From the NCBI GenBank assembly GCA_947453965.1, contig CANGIQ010000010.1, positions 1 to 64,000 on the forward strand: a stretch of DNA of 64,000 nucleotides, written 5' to 3'. Each line of letters opens with the position of its first letter. The first letter of the stretch is position 1. A program made the translations under genes and the position numbers. This document shows positions 8,720 to 16,767 of this stretch, piece after piece. The notes beneath the pieces are model-generated. The model saw only the letters and a program-made list of their open reading frames with translations, made no database searches and was not told where the DNA came from. Origin of the DNA: Comamonadaceae bacterium. GTDB lineage: Bacteria > Pseudomonadota > Gammaproteobacteria > Burkholderiales > Burkholderiaceae_C.

Positions 8720-9649
8720 ATGAACGCCATGACACACACCGAGTTGCACAGCCTGAGCAACGCCCACCTGGACGCCCTGGAAGAAGAAACCATCTTCATC
8801 CTGCGTGAAGTTGCTGCCGCATTCGAGCGCCCCACCCTGTTGTTTTCAGGTGGCAAAGACTCGCTGGTCATGCTCAAGTGCGCCGAGAAGGCTTTTGGTG
8901 CAGGTCGCCTGCCTTATCCGCTGTTGATGATCGACACCGGCCACAACTTCAAGGAAGTGACCGATTTCCGGGATTTCCGTGCCAAAGAACTGGGTGCCGA
9001 GCTGATTGTGCGCAGCGTCGAAGACTCAATGAAGCGTGGCACCGTCCGTTTGGCTCATCCAGGCGAGAGCCGTAACGTGCACCAGTCGGTCACCTTGTTG
9101 GAAGCCATTGAAGAATTCCGTTTTGACGCGCTGATCGGCGGCGCCCGCCGCGACGAAGAAAAAGCCCGCGCCAAAGAGCGCATCTTCAGCCACCGCGACA
9201 GCTTTGGCCAGTGGCAACCCAAGGCCCAGCGCCCCGAGCTGTGGACGCTGTTCAACCACAAGTTGCAGCCCGGCGAGCACTTCCGCGTGTTCCCCATCAG
9301 CAACTGGACAGAGCTGGATGTGTGGCAGTACATCGCCCGTGAAAACATCGCCCTACCTTCGATTTACTACACGCACAAGCGCGAGGTGGTGGACCGCCGT
9401 GGCCTGTTGGTGCCGGTGACCGAACTCACGCCACCGAAAGACGGTGAGAAGGTCGAAATTCGCGACGTGCGTTTCCGCACCGTGGGCGACATCACCTGCA
9501 CCTGCCCGGTGGAGAGCGATGCGGCCACGCCCGAGCAAATCGTGATCGAAACCCTGGCCGCCGACGTGAGCGAACGCGGCGCAACACGCATGGACGACAA
9601 AACCTCTGAAGCGTCGATGGAAAAGCGCAAAAAAGACGGGTACTTTTAA
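8720..9649 (+). CDS. cysD: Sulfate adenylyltransferase small subunit
   Basis: The 309-residue ATP-sulfurylase catalytic subunit makes APS from ATP and sulfate together with CysN. The PP-loop SGGKDS is near residues 45-50, and the conserved IGGARRDEEKARAKER segment follows near 141-156. The reading frame is open far upstream into cysH, but the ATG at 8720 gives the normal family length, and the earlier part would be cysH read out of frame. The end KDGYF is typical of the family. Confidence 0.95.
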   Translation: MNAMTHTELHSLSNAHLDALEEETIFILREVAAAFERPTLLFSGGKDSLVMLKCAEKAFGAGRLPYPLLMIDTGHNFKEVTDFRDFRAKELGAELIVRSVEDSMKRGTVRLAHPGESRNVHQSVTLLEAIEEFRFDALIGGARRDEEKARAKERIFSHRDSFGQWQPKAQRPELWTLFNHKLQPGEHFRVFPISNWTELDVWQYIARENIALPSIYYTHKREVVDRRGLLVPVTELTPPKDGEKVEIRDVRFRTVGDITCTCPVESDAATPEQIVIETLAADVSERGATRMDDKTSEASMEKRKKDGYF

Positions 9650-9672
9650 CCCACTGGTAGTCGAGAATTTTT

Positions 9673-10953
9673 ATGCATAACGAACAACACTTTTCTGCCC
9701 TCAAATTCATCACCTGCGGCTCGGTCGATGACGGCAAGAGCACGCTGATTGGCCGCCTGCTGGTGGACACCAAGGCCGTGCTGCAAGACCACCTGGCCGG
9801 GGTGCAGCGCTCGGGAGAAACCGACTTGGCTTTGCTGACCGATGGCTTGAGCGCCGAGCGTGAGCAAGGCATCACCATCGACGTGGCCTACCGCTACTTC
9901 AACACCGAAGCGCGTAAGTTCATCATTGGTGACGCGCCCGGTCACGAGCAGTACACCCGCAACATGGTGACAGCGGCATCCAGTGCCGACGCCGCCGTGG
10001 TGCTGGTCGACGCGATCAAACTCGACTGGGCCAACCCCGATTTGCAGTTGCTGCCGCAAACCCGCCGCCACTCGCTGCTGGTCAACCTGCTGCGCGTGCC
10101 CTCCATCGTGTTCGCCATCAACAAGCTCGACGCCGTGGCCGATGCCGCAGTGGCCTACAAAAACATCGCGGGCGCGCTGGAAAAATTCGCCCAAGAGGCA
10201 GGCATCACCGTCACCGCCATGGTGCCCGTGTCGGCCCTCAAGGGCTGGAACGTGGTGACCACCGAGAACAACGACCAAGCCGACTGGTGCGGCTACAGCG
10301 GCCCCAGCTTGCTCAGCATCCTTGAAGACCTGCCGGTGACGCCAGCCGAGACCGATGTGGCCTTCAGCTTCCCAGTGCAATGGGTTGAAAAGTTCCACGA
10401 CTCCGGCGTGACCACCCAAGGCCGCCGCGTGTTCTGGGGCCGTGTAGCCACCGGCAGCATTGAGCCGGGCCAGACCATTCAGGTCTTCCCGAGCGGTCAA
10501 ACCGCGGTGGTGTCGCAAGTGCTGTCGGCCACCCGCCAACCCCAAGGCAAGGCCGCTGGCCACAGCGCGGGCATCGTGCTGGACCGCGAGGTGGACGTGT
10601 CGCGCGGCGACTGGCTGCTCGCAGCCGTTGGCGCCCCCGAAGGTCAGCGCCAGCTGAGCACCACCATCGCCTGGATGGACGACGAGCCCTTGGTGGCTGG
10701 CCGTGTGTACTGGGCTTTGCACGGCCACCGCTGGGTCAAGGCCAAAGTACAACGCGTGGTACACCGCTTGAACGTCAACACCCTGGCCGAAGAAGAAGCC
10801 ACCGAGCTGGCTCCCAACGCGATTGGCCATGTCACCCTGGCCCTGCAAGAGCCGCTGGTGACGCTGCCTTTTAAGCAATCGCGCATCTTGGGTGCCTTGG
10901 TCTTGGTCGACACGGCCACCCATAAAACCTCAGGCGCTGTACTGGTGAACTGA
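9673..10953 (+). CDS. cysN: Sulfate adenylyltransferase subunit 1 (GTPase)
   Basis: The 426-residue protein is a translation-factor-like GTPase that drives APS formation by CysD. The G1 motif GSVDDGKST is near residues 16-24, DAPGHEQYTRNM (G3) is near 88-99, and NKLD (G4) is near 150-153. It is shorter than CysNC fusions and lacks the C-terminal APS kinase domain. This agrees with the APS-using type of CysH upstream. It lies 23 bases after cysD. Confidence 0.95.
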   Translation: MHNEQHFSALKFITCGSVDDGKSTLIGRLLVDTKAVLQDHLAGVQRSGETDLALLTDGLSAEREQGITIDVAYRYFNTEARKFIIGDAPGHEQYTRNMVTAASSADAAVVLVDAIKLDWANPDLQLLPQTRRHSLLVNLLRVPSIVFAINKLDAVADAAVAYKNIAGALEKFAQEAGITVTAMVPVSALKGWNVVTTENNDQADWCGYSGPSLLSILEDLPVTPAETDVAFSFPVQWVEKFHDSGVTTQGRRVFWGRVATGSIEPGQTIQVFPSGQTAVVSQVLSATRQPQGKAAGHSAGIVLDREVDVSRGDWLLAAVGAPEGQRQLSTTIAWMDDEPLVAGRVYWALHGHRWVKAKVQRVVHRLNVNTLAEEEATELAPNAIGHVTLALQEPLVTLPFKQSRILGALVLVDTATHKTSGAVLVN

Positions 10954-11055
10954 GCGTCCTCTCAGCCCTGGCTTGAATCCCGTTTAAAATCAAAGGCTTG
11001 GCGCAAACAGCCTGCTGCTGTTGCGCCCACTTTTTTACCCATCGATTGAATTGTC

Positions 11056-11382
11056 ATGACGCACGTTGTCACCGAAGCCTGTATCCAATGTAAGTACACC
11101 GACTGTGTGGACGTTTGTCCTGTCGACTGTTTCCGCGAAGGCCCCAACTTCCTCACCATCGACCCCGATGAGTGCATCGATTGCGCCGTGTGCATCCCCG
11201 AATGCCCCGTGAATGCCATCTACGCGGAAGAAGACGTGCCTGAAGGCCAGGAGCACATGACCAAGCTCAACGCCGAGCTGTCCACCATTGGCTGGCCCAG
11301 CATCACCAAGCGCAAGGCGCCCCTGCCCGACGCTGAGGTGTGGAAAGACAAAACCGGCAAGCTGGCCGAACTCAAGCGCTGA
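11056..11382 (+). CDS. fdxA: 7Fe ferredoxin (3Fe-4S plus 4Fe-4S)
   Basis: The 108-residue protein has the cysteine pattern of Azotobacter-type ferredoxin I. C9, C17 and C50 fit the 3Fe-4S site. C21, C40, C43 and C46 fit the 4Fe-4S site. The extra cysteines C12 and C25 of the family are also present. It is a low-potential electron carrier in the cytoplasm. The gene follows cysN after 102 bases and precedes a ferredoxin-NADP reductase gene by 17 bases. A role in supplying electrons to CysI is plausible but inferred. Confidence 0.92.
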   Translation: MTHVVTEACIQCKYTDCVDVCPVDCFREGPNFLTIDPDECIDCAVCIPECPVNAIYAEEDVPEGQEHMTKLNAELSTIGWPSITKRKAPLPDAEVWKDKTGKLAELKR

Positions 11383-11399
11383 ACCAGCGCCCCTGCCCC

Positions 11400-12440
11400 A
11401 TGACGGCCACCGCGATTCACACCGATGCCGTCATCGTGGGTGCAGGCCCGGTGGGCCTGTTCCAAGCCTTTCAGCTGGGGCTGCAAGACATCCGCACGCA
11501 CATCGTTGACGCACTGCCTTACGCGGGCGGCCAATGCGTGGAGCTGTACGCCGACAAACCGATTTACGACATTCCTGGCATTCCTGTGTGCACGGGTCGT
11601 GAATTGGTGGCGCAGCTGCAAACCCAAATCCAGCCTTTTGCACCGACGTTTCACTTCAACCAAGAAGTGAGCGAAGTCACGCGCTTGGACGATGGCCAGT
11701 TGTCGGTGCGCACATCTGCGCAGCAGCATTTCATTTGCAAAGTCTTGGTCGTTGCCGCGGGTGTAGGCGCCTTTCAAGCGCGCAAGCTGGCGGTTGAAGG
11801 CGCAGCAGCACTGGAAGGCACACACGTGCATTACCGCCTGGGCGATGCCTCGCGCTTTGCAGCCCAAGACGTGGTGGTGGTGGGTGGCGAAGAGTCGGCC
11901 GTGGCCGCAGCCCTCCAACTGACGCTGGCCACGAAAGCGCCACGCAGCGTGACACTGATGCACCGCCGCGATGTCTTTACTGCCGAGCCCGTGCTGCTGC
12001 AAGCCATGCGCGATGCGGTGGCCAACGGTCAATTGCAACTGCAAATTGGTCAGCCTACCGCCTTGCTGAGTACTGCGAACCAGCTGCACGCCGTGCAAGT
12101 GGCCACACCCGATGGCCAAACCATCGAACGCCCTGCACAAAAGGTGCTGGCGTTTTTGGGTCTCTCACCCAAGCTCGGCCCTATCGCCCACTGGGGCTTG
12201 GCCATGGAGCGCAAGCAACTGGTGGTCAACACCGAAACCTTTGCCACCGATGTGCCGGGCGTTTTTGCTGTGGGTGACATCAACACCTACCCAGGTAAAA
12301 AGAAGCTCATCTTGTGTGGCTTTCACGAGGCCACCCTCGCGGCCTTTGGCGCAGCGGCCATCGTGCACCCGACCCGCAAGACCTTGTTGCAGTACACCAC
12401 CACATCGACCGAACTGCACCGCCTGTTGGGTATCGCTTAA
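11400..12440 (+). CDS. Ferredoxin/flavodoxin-NADP+ reductase, thioredoxin-reductase-like type
   Basis: The 346-residue flavoprotein has an N-terminal FAD motif GAGPVGL near residues 14-20, YAGGQC near 41-46, an NAD(P)H-binding GGEESA near 162-167, and a C-terminal FAVGDINTYPGKKKLI segment. This matches the TrxR-like ferredoxin-NADP reductases, which lack the redox-active CxxC of thioredoxin reductase; none is visible here. I chose ATG 11400 because the frame upstream overlaps fdxA. It is probably co-transcribed with fdxA, giving an NADPH-reductase-ferredoxin chain that could feed the sulfite reductase. Confidence 0.87.
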   Translation: MTATAIHTDAVIVGAGPVGLFQAFQLGLQDIRTHIVDALPYAGGQCVELYADKPIYDIPGIPVCTGRELVAQLQTQIQPFAPTFHFNQEVSEVTRLDDGQLSVRTSAQQHFICKVLVVAAGVGAFQARKLAVEGAAALEGTHVHYRLGDASRFAAQDVVVVGGEESAVAAALQLTLATKAPRSVTLMHRRDVFTAEPVLLQAMRDAVANGQLQLQIGQPTALLSTANQLHAVQVATPDGQTIERPAQKVLAFLGLSPKLGPIAHWGLAMERKQLVVNTETFATDVPGVFAVGDINTYPGKKKLILCGFHEATLAAFGAAAIVHPTRKTLLQYTTTSTELHRLLGIA

Positions 12441-12470
12441 AATTCACACCGCGTCAGCAATGGCGCATTC

Positions 12471-12595
12471 GCTAGGGGTGTTGGAGCCGTCACCGACTTC
12501 GACTGAGAAAGTCCCTTTGAACCTGTTGAGATCCGCACGCAGCGGGTCTCAAAGTCCGCAAGGACTTGAGGTAATCCTCGCGCAGGGAAGCTGGT
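12471..12595 (+). promoter_or_regulatory. TPP riboswitch (THI element) with an enlarged P4/P5 junction
   Basis: All core elements of the TPP aptamer are visible in order: CTAGGGGTG at 12472-12480, CTGAGA at 12503-12508, CCCTTTGAACCTG at 12513-12525, the P5 hairpin GAGG-TAAT-CCTC at 12568-12579, and CAGGGAAGCTGG at 12583-12594. CTAG and CTGG close P1, and CCTG and CAGG form P4. Between the P4 and P5 5' strands there are two extra hairpins, at 12526-12552 and 12553-12566, the second with a GCAA tetraloop. It lies 70 bases before the LuxE-like gene. CTTGTC (12611-12616) and GACAAG (12657-12662) could pair next to the start codon, which would fit translational control. Confidence 0.9.
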
Positions 12596-12664
12596 CATAC
12601 AGAGCAAGCACTTGTCATCCGCGCGCTCAGACCTCGCCGAACTGCCATTCACTTGAGACAAGCA

Positions 12665-13768
12665 ATGGCAACTCCGACATCTACAGAGCAAGGACACAGT
12701 GCACAGGTAGCTGACGTGCTGGCCTTCATAGCGCGCACCTCGGTCAGCGACGAGGACTTCAACGCCCTCGCGCTGAAACTCTTCGCCCACCAGTTTGAAC
12801 ACAACCGCCCGTTTCAAAAGTTTTGCCAAGGGCGCGGCAAAACCCCGCGCGTGGTCAAGCGCTGGCAAGACATTCCAGCCGTACCCATCAATGCCTTCAA
12901 AGACTTGACGCTGAGCTGTGTGCCGCCCGAAACCTGTGCGCGCACCTTCATGACCAGCGGCACCACACGCGGCGATGTGAAAGGCCGACACTTTCACCCC
13001 ACGATGGCGGTGTACGACGCCTCCATGCTGCGCAACTTTGCGCAACATGTGATGCAAGGCGATGCCCAGCTGCGCATGGGCATCTTGTTTCCCGACGAGG
13101 TGTTGATGCCCAACTCCTCGCTGGCGCATTATTTGGCGTTGGCCATCGCAAACTTTGGCACACCCGACAGCGCCTACTACTTAGACGAACAAGGCCTGCG
13201 CACCAACGCCTTGTGCGAGGCACTGCAAAACGCCCAAGATTCAGGCAAACCTTTTGCCCTGCTGGGCGCCAGCTACAGCTTTGTCCATTTGATGGATGCC
13301 TTGCAAGCCCGTGGCCAAAGTTTTCGCTTGCCCGCAGGCAGCCGCTTGCTCGACACCGGCGGCTTCAAAGGCCAATCGCGCGAAGTGCCGATGGACGCGT
13401 TTTACGACCAACTCAGTGCCACCTTTGGCGTCAGCCGCGACCAGTGCCTCAACATGTACGGCATGACCGAGTTGAGCACCCAGTTTTACGACGCAGGCAA
13501 CCGCCAAGTGCCCTCGGTCAAGCGCGGCCCGCACTGGATTCGCTCACGCTTGGTCGACCCCTTGACAGGGCAAGACGTGCCCGCTGGCGAGCGCGGCATC
13601 TTGGCCCACACCGATTTGGCCAACTTCAATTCGGTGGTCACCATCTTGACCGAAGACGTGGGACAAGCCCAAGACGATGGCTTTGTGCTGCTGGGCCGCG
13701 CTCAAGGTGCGCAGGCCAAAGGCTGCTCCATGGCCGTCGACAACTTTTTGAAAGCGGCGCAGGCATGA
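12665..13768 (+). CDS. LuxE-like acyl-protein synthetase (acyl-AMP-forming acyltransferase)
   Basis: The 367-residue protein (ATG 12665; TTG 12653 is an alternative) belongs to the LuxE/PaaK-like adenylate-forming family. It has the P-loop-like TSGTTRG at 97-103, DTGGFKG at 230-236 and MYGMTEL at 264-270. Cys354 in AKGCSM sits where Vibrio LuxE has its C-terminal acyl-acceptor cysteine. LuxE activates a carboxylic acid with ATP and passes the acyl group through this cysteine to LuxC. Here the gene is the first of a TPP-riboswitch operon and overlaps the LuxC-like gene by four bases. No luciferase or LuxD gene is present. The native acid is therefore probably not a luminescence fatty acid; I infer a thiamine-related carboxylate. 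Confidence 0.88.
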   Translation: MATPTSTEQGHSAQVADVLAFIARTSVSDEDFNALALKLFAHQFEHNRPFQKFCQGRGKTPRVVKRWQDIPAVPINAFKDLTLSCVPPETCARTFMTSGTTRGDVKGRHFHPTMAVYDASMLRNFAQHVMQGDAQLRMGILFPDEVLMPNSSLAHYLALAIANFGTPDSAYYLDEQGLRTNALCEALQNAQDSGKPFALLGASYSFVHLMDALQARGQSFRLPAGSRLLDTGGFKGQSREVPMDAFYDQLSATFGVSRDQCLNMYGMTELSTQFYDAGNRQVPSVKRGPHWIRSRLVDPLTGQDVPAGERGILAHTDLANFNSVVTILTEDVGQAQDDGFVLLGRAQGAQAKGCSMAVDNFLKAAQA

Positions 13769-15249
13769 GCCCCCCCGTTTTCAAAGCCGGCTACCTGCCG
13801 GGCTTGAACGATGCCGAGGTGACATGGCACCGTCTAAATCTGGGCACGCCCCAGGCCCCGTTCCAAGTGGACGTGCCCCAGCTCAGCCCGGCGCAAATGA
13901 CGGCACTCGCACAGCGTGTACAAGACGCCAGCCGCACCCATTTGAAAACCATGACGGTCTCTGACATCGTGCGTGTGATCGACACCGCCACAGCCCGTTT
14001 GCTCGACCGCCATGACACCTACCGGCAACAACTCGAACGCTTGCTTCCCCAGGCCACCGGCTTTGATGCCGAGATGGTGCGCCTGAACTTGAACACCTAT
14101 CTACAAACCTTTCGCAGTTTGCAGCTGCAGCGCTTTGTGGCCGAAGACTTTGCCAACCCCAAAGTGCTGGACGAGTTTCAACCCCGCATCCAAGGTGGCT
14201 GGACCCGCGCCTTGGGGCCCGAGTTGCTGGTGCATGTGTGGGCCGGCAATGTGCCCGCCTTGCCGATGTGGAGCTTTGTCTCGGGCCTCTTGGTCAAGGC
14301 AGGATCAATTGGCAAAGTGGCCAGCGCCGAGCCGGTGTTTGCCACACTGTTTGCGCAGCTGCTGGCCGAAGTGGCGCCGCGCTGGGCCGATTGCTTTGCC
14401 GTGGTCTGGTGGCCCAGCGGGGACGCTGATCCGCTCAGCACCGAACGCACCGCTTTCGCTTTGGCCGATGTGGTGTTGGCCTACGGCGGCAACGAGGCCT
14501 TGCAGGCCATGCAAGCCCGTGTGCCTGTGACCACCCGCTTTTTGCCACACGGCCACAAGCTGAGCTTTGGCATGGTGTCGGCCGCTGCGCTGTCGGTGCA
14601 CAAAGGCCCCGGCGTGGCGCGCCAAGCAGCGCTTGACGTGGTGCGCTACGACCAGCAAGGCTGCTACTCGCCCCATGTGTTTTACGTGCAGCGCGGTGGC
14701 GCCCTCAGCCCCCAAGATTTTGCACACCACCTGGCCAACGAACTGGCCGCCCTGCAACACAAGCTGCCACGCCGCGTGCTGTCACTGGAAGAAGCGGCGC
14801 AAGTGAGCGCTTGGCGCGAGGCCCACGAGTTCGCAGCACTGAACGCTGCTGAGCCCGACAACGCCAGCCTCACGGTGCTCGGCCATGCGGATGCTTTGAG
14901 CACCGTGGTGTTCAGCGACGGCCCCTTGCCGCTGAGCGCAGGCCCGCTCAACCGCAATGTGTTGGTGGTCGCGGTGGACACCTTGGATGAGGTGATGCCC
15001 TTGATCGCCCCGCAACGCGACTACTTGCAAACCGTGGGCTTGGCCGTTGCGCCCGAAGCGTTGCTGTCGCTGGGCCAAGCCTTGGGCCAAGTCGGAGTGA
15101 CACGCATTTGCGCTCTAGGCGCCATGACCGCTCCCGAGGCGGGTTGGCACCACGACGGTCGCTTTAGCTTGCTGGACCTGGTGCGCATGGTGGACATCGA
15201 AGCCTCCACCGAACACGCGGCCGAGCGCTTCACGTCTTACGAGGTATGA
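13765..15249 (+). CDS. LuxC-like acyl-CoA/acyl-protein reductase
   Basis: The 494-residue protein matches the LuxC family, which reduces an enzyme-bound thioester to an aldehyde with NADPH. Cys300 in DQQGCYSPH is the expected acyl-accepting catalytic cysteine of the aldehyde-dehydrogenase-like fold. LLVHVWAGNVPALPMW near 154-169 and VVLAYGGNEAL near 236-246 are further family motifs. The start ATG at 13765 overlaps the LuxE-like stop, and the ABC ATPase gene begins four bases after its stop, so the three are surely co-transcribed. With LuxE it would convert a carboxylic acid to an aldehyde. The substrate cannot be read from sequence. Confidence 0.88.
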   Translation: MSPPVFKAGYLPGLNDAEVTWHRLNLGTPQAPFQVDVPQLSPAQMTALAQRVQDASRTHLKTMTVSDIVRVIDTATARLLDRHDTYRQQLERLLPQATGFDAEMVRLNLNTYLQTFRSLQLQRFVAEDFANPKVLDEFQPRIQGGWTRALGPELLVHVWAGNVPALPMWSFVSGLLVKAGSIGKVASAEPVFATLFAQLLAEVAPRWADCFAVVWWPSGDADPLSTERTAFALADVVLAYGGNEALQAMQARVPVTTRFLPHGHKLSFGMVSAAALSVHKGPGVARQAALDVVRYDQQGCYSPHVFYVQRGGALSPQDFAHHLANELAALQHKLPRRVLSLEEAAQVSAWREAHEFAALNAAEPDNASLTVLGHADALSTVVFSDGPLPLSAGPLNRNVLVVAVDTLDEVMPLIAPQRDYLQTVGLAVAPEALLSLGQALGQVGVTRICALGAMTAPEAGWHHDGRFSLLDLVRMVDIEASTEHAAERFTSYEV

Positions 15250-15253
15250 GGCC

Positions 15254-15997
15254 ATGAATTTTTTGCAACTCAACGGCCTACATTTCGCCTACCCCGAACG
15301 GAGCGAAGTGGTGCATGACGTGTGTTTGCAGCTCGCGCCCGGCGAAATTCATGGCCTGATTGGCCGCAGCGGTTGCGGCAAAACCACCGTGCTCAAGCTC
15401 GCTGCCGGTTTGCTCGCGCCGCAGCAAGGTCAAGTCCAGCTCAAGGGCGAACGTGTCCAGCAACCGACTGCAGAGATGGGCTTTGTGTTTCAAGCGCCCA
15501 CCTTGCTGAATTGGCTCAGCGTGCTCGACAACGTGCTGTTGCCGCTGAGCTTGCACGGCAGCGTCACCGACAACCAACGCGCGTACGGCCTCGCGCTGCT
15601 GGACCAAGTGGGGCTGTCTGCGCACGGCCACGACAAACCGCATCAGCTCTCTGGGGGGCAGCAAAGCCGCGTGGCCATTGCCCGCGCCTTGATCACCCGC
15701 CCGGCGGTGCTGTTCATGGACGAGCCATTTGCCGCCCTGGATGCCATCACCCGCGAAGAGCTACAGCGCGACTTCTTGGCGCTGTGTCACGCCCAAGGCA
15801 CAGCGGTGCTGTTTGTCACCCATGACATCGGCGAGGCCGTGTATCTGGCAGACCACGTCAGCCTGATGCATGCAGGACGTCTTCACGCGGCTTGCCCGAT
15901 TGCCTTGCCGCGCCCACGGCAAACGGCCATGCGCTACACCCCGGCCTTCAATGCGCTGTGCGAACAGCTGCGCCACACCATGGACGCCACGCTGTGA
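15254..15997 (+). CDS. ABC transporter ATP-binding protein (NitT/TauT/ThiZ type)
   Basis: The 247-residue ATPase has Walker A GRSGCGKT at 37-44, the signature LSGGQ near 131-135, Walker B VLFMDEPF near 152-159 and the switch histidine in VTHD. Its closest relatives by motif and length are the SsuB/TauB/ThiZ group that energises nitrate, sulfonate or pyrimidine uptake. The stop TGA shares one base with the ATG of the permease gene (TGATG). Position in the TPP-riboswitch operon points to uptake of a thiamine precursor or degradation product. Confidence 0.9.
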   Translation: MNFLQLNGLHFAYPERSEVVHDVCLQLAPGEIHGLIGRSGCGKTTVLKLAAGLLAPQQGQVQLKGERVQQPTAEMGFVFQAPTLLNWLSVLDNVLLPLSLHGSVTDNQRAYGLALLDQVGLSAHGHDKPHQLSGGQQSRVAIARALITRPAVLFMDEPFAALDAITREELQRDFLALCHAQGTAVLFVTHDIGEAVYLADHVSLMHAGRLHAACPIALPRPRQTAMRYTPAFNALCEQLRHTMDATL

Positions 15998-16767
15998 TGA
16001 AACGCGACGCCCTCCTCTCCACCCTGCTGGGCTTGGCCTGCTTGACTGCCTGGGAAGTCGCCGTACGCGTGGGTCACACCTCGCCCTTGGTGTTGCCCGC
16101 ACCGTCTGTGGTGGCGCACACGCTGTGGCTGGGCCTGAACAATGGCTATTTGTGGCCCCACATCCTGCACACCTTGACCGAGGTGGTGTTGGGCTTGTTA
16201 CTGGGTGCATCGATGGGGTTTGTCGGCGGCGTGGTGCTGGGTGAGTCGGCGCGTTGGCGCGGCGTGCTCATGCCCTATGTGGTGATCAGCCAGGTGGTGC
16301 CTAAGCTCGCGCTGGCTCCGCTGTTCATCGTGTGGTTTGGTTTTGGCACCTTGCCCACCGTGGTCATGACCGCTTTGATTTGCTTTTTTCCCTTGCTCGA
16401 AAACACCGTCACCTGCATGCAGCAAGTCGATGCCAACCAACTGGCCTTGTTTCGCATGCTGCGCGCCAGCCGCTGGCAAACCTTGTGGCGACTCAAACTG
16501 CCCGCAGGTTTGGCACACATCATGGCCGGCTTGCGTGTGGCCGTGGTGCTGGCCTGGGTCGGTGCGGTGGTGGGCGAATTCATCAGCGCCAGTCGAGGCT
16601 TGGGGGCTTTGATCATTGCGGCCCAGGGCTCAATGGACACGCCGCTCATGTTTGCTGTGCTGACGGTGATCACCGTGCTCGGCCTCGCGTTTTACAAATT
16701 GTGTGAATGGCTGGAACGCCGTTTGCTCGAGACCTCTTTTGAACTTTCCACAAGGACCTCGTCATGA
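15997..16767 (+). CDS. ABC transporter permease (NitT/TauT/ThiX type)
   Basis: The 256-residue inner-membrane protein has about six transmembrane helices and the cytoplasmic EAA-type loop that docks the ATPase (near residues 150-185, around ANQLALFRMLRASRWQTLW). The ATG at 15997 overlaps the ATPase stop by one base and its own stop overlaps the binding-protein start by four bases. It forms the channel of the importer. The TPP-riboswitch context again suggests a thiamine-related ligand. Confidence 0.9.
   Translation: MKRDALLSTLLGLACLTAWEVAVRVGHTSPLVLPAPSVVAHTLWLGLNNGYLWPHILHTLTEVVLGLLLGASMGFVGGVVLGESARWRGVLMPYVVISQVVPKLALAPLFIVWFGFGTLPTVVMTALICFFPLLENTVTCMQQVDANQLALFRMLRASRWQTLWRLKLPAGLAHIMAGLRVAVVLAWVGAVVGEFISASRGLGALIIAAQGSMDTPLMFAVLTVITVLGLAFYKLCEWLERRLLETSFELSTRTSS

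Noticed and set aside
9646..10923. Reverse-strand open frame (425 codons) opposite cysN
   Set aside because: Same reason: the forward gene is an unmistakable GTPase, and the reverse product has no motif.
12665..15249. A bioluminescence (lux) operon
   Set aside because: luxA, luxB and luxD are missing and the genes are under a TPP riboswitch, so light emission is not supported.
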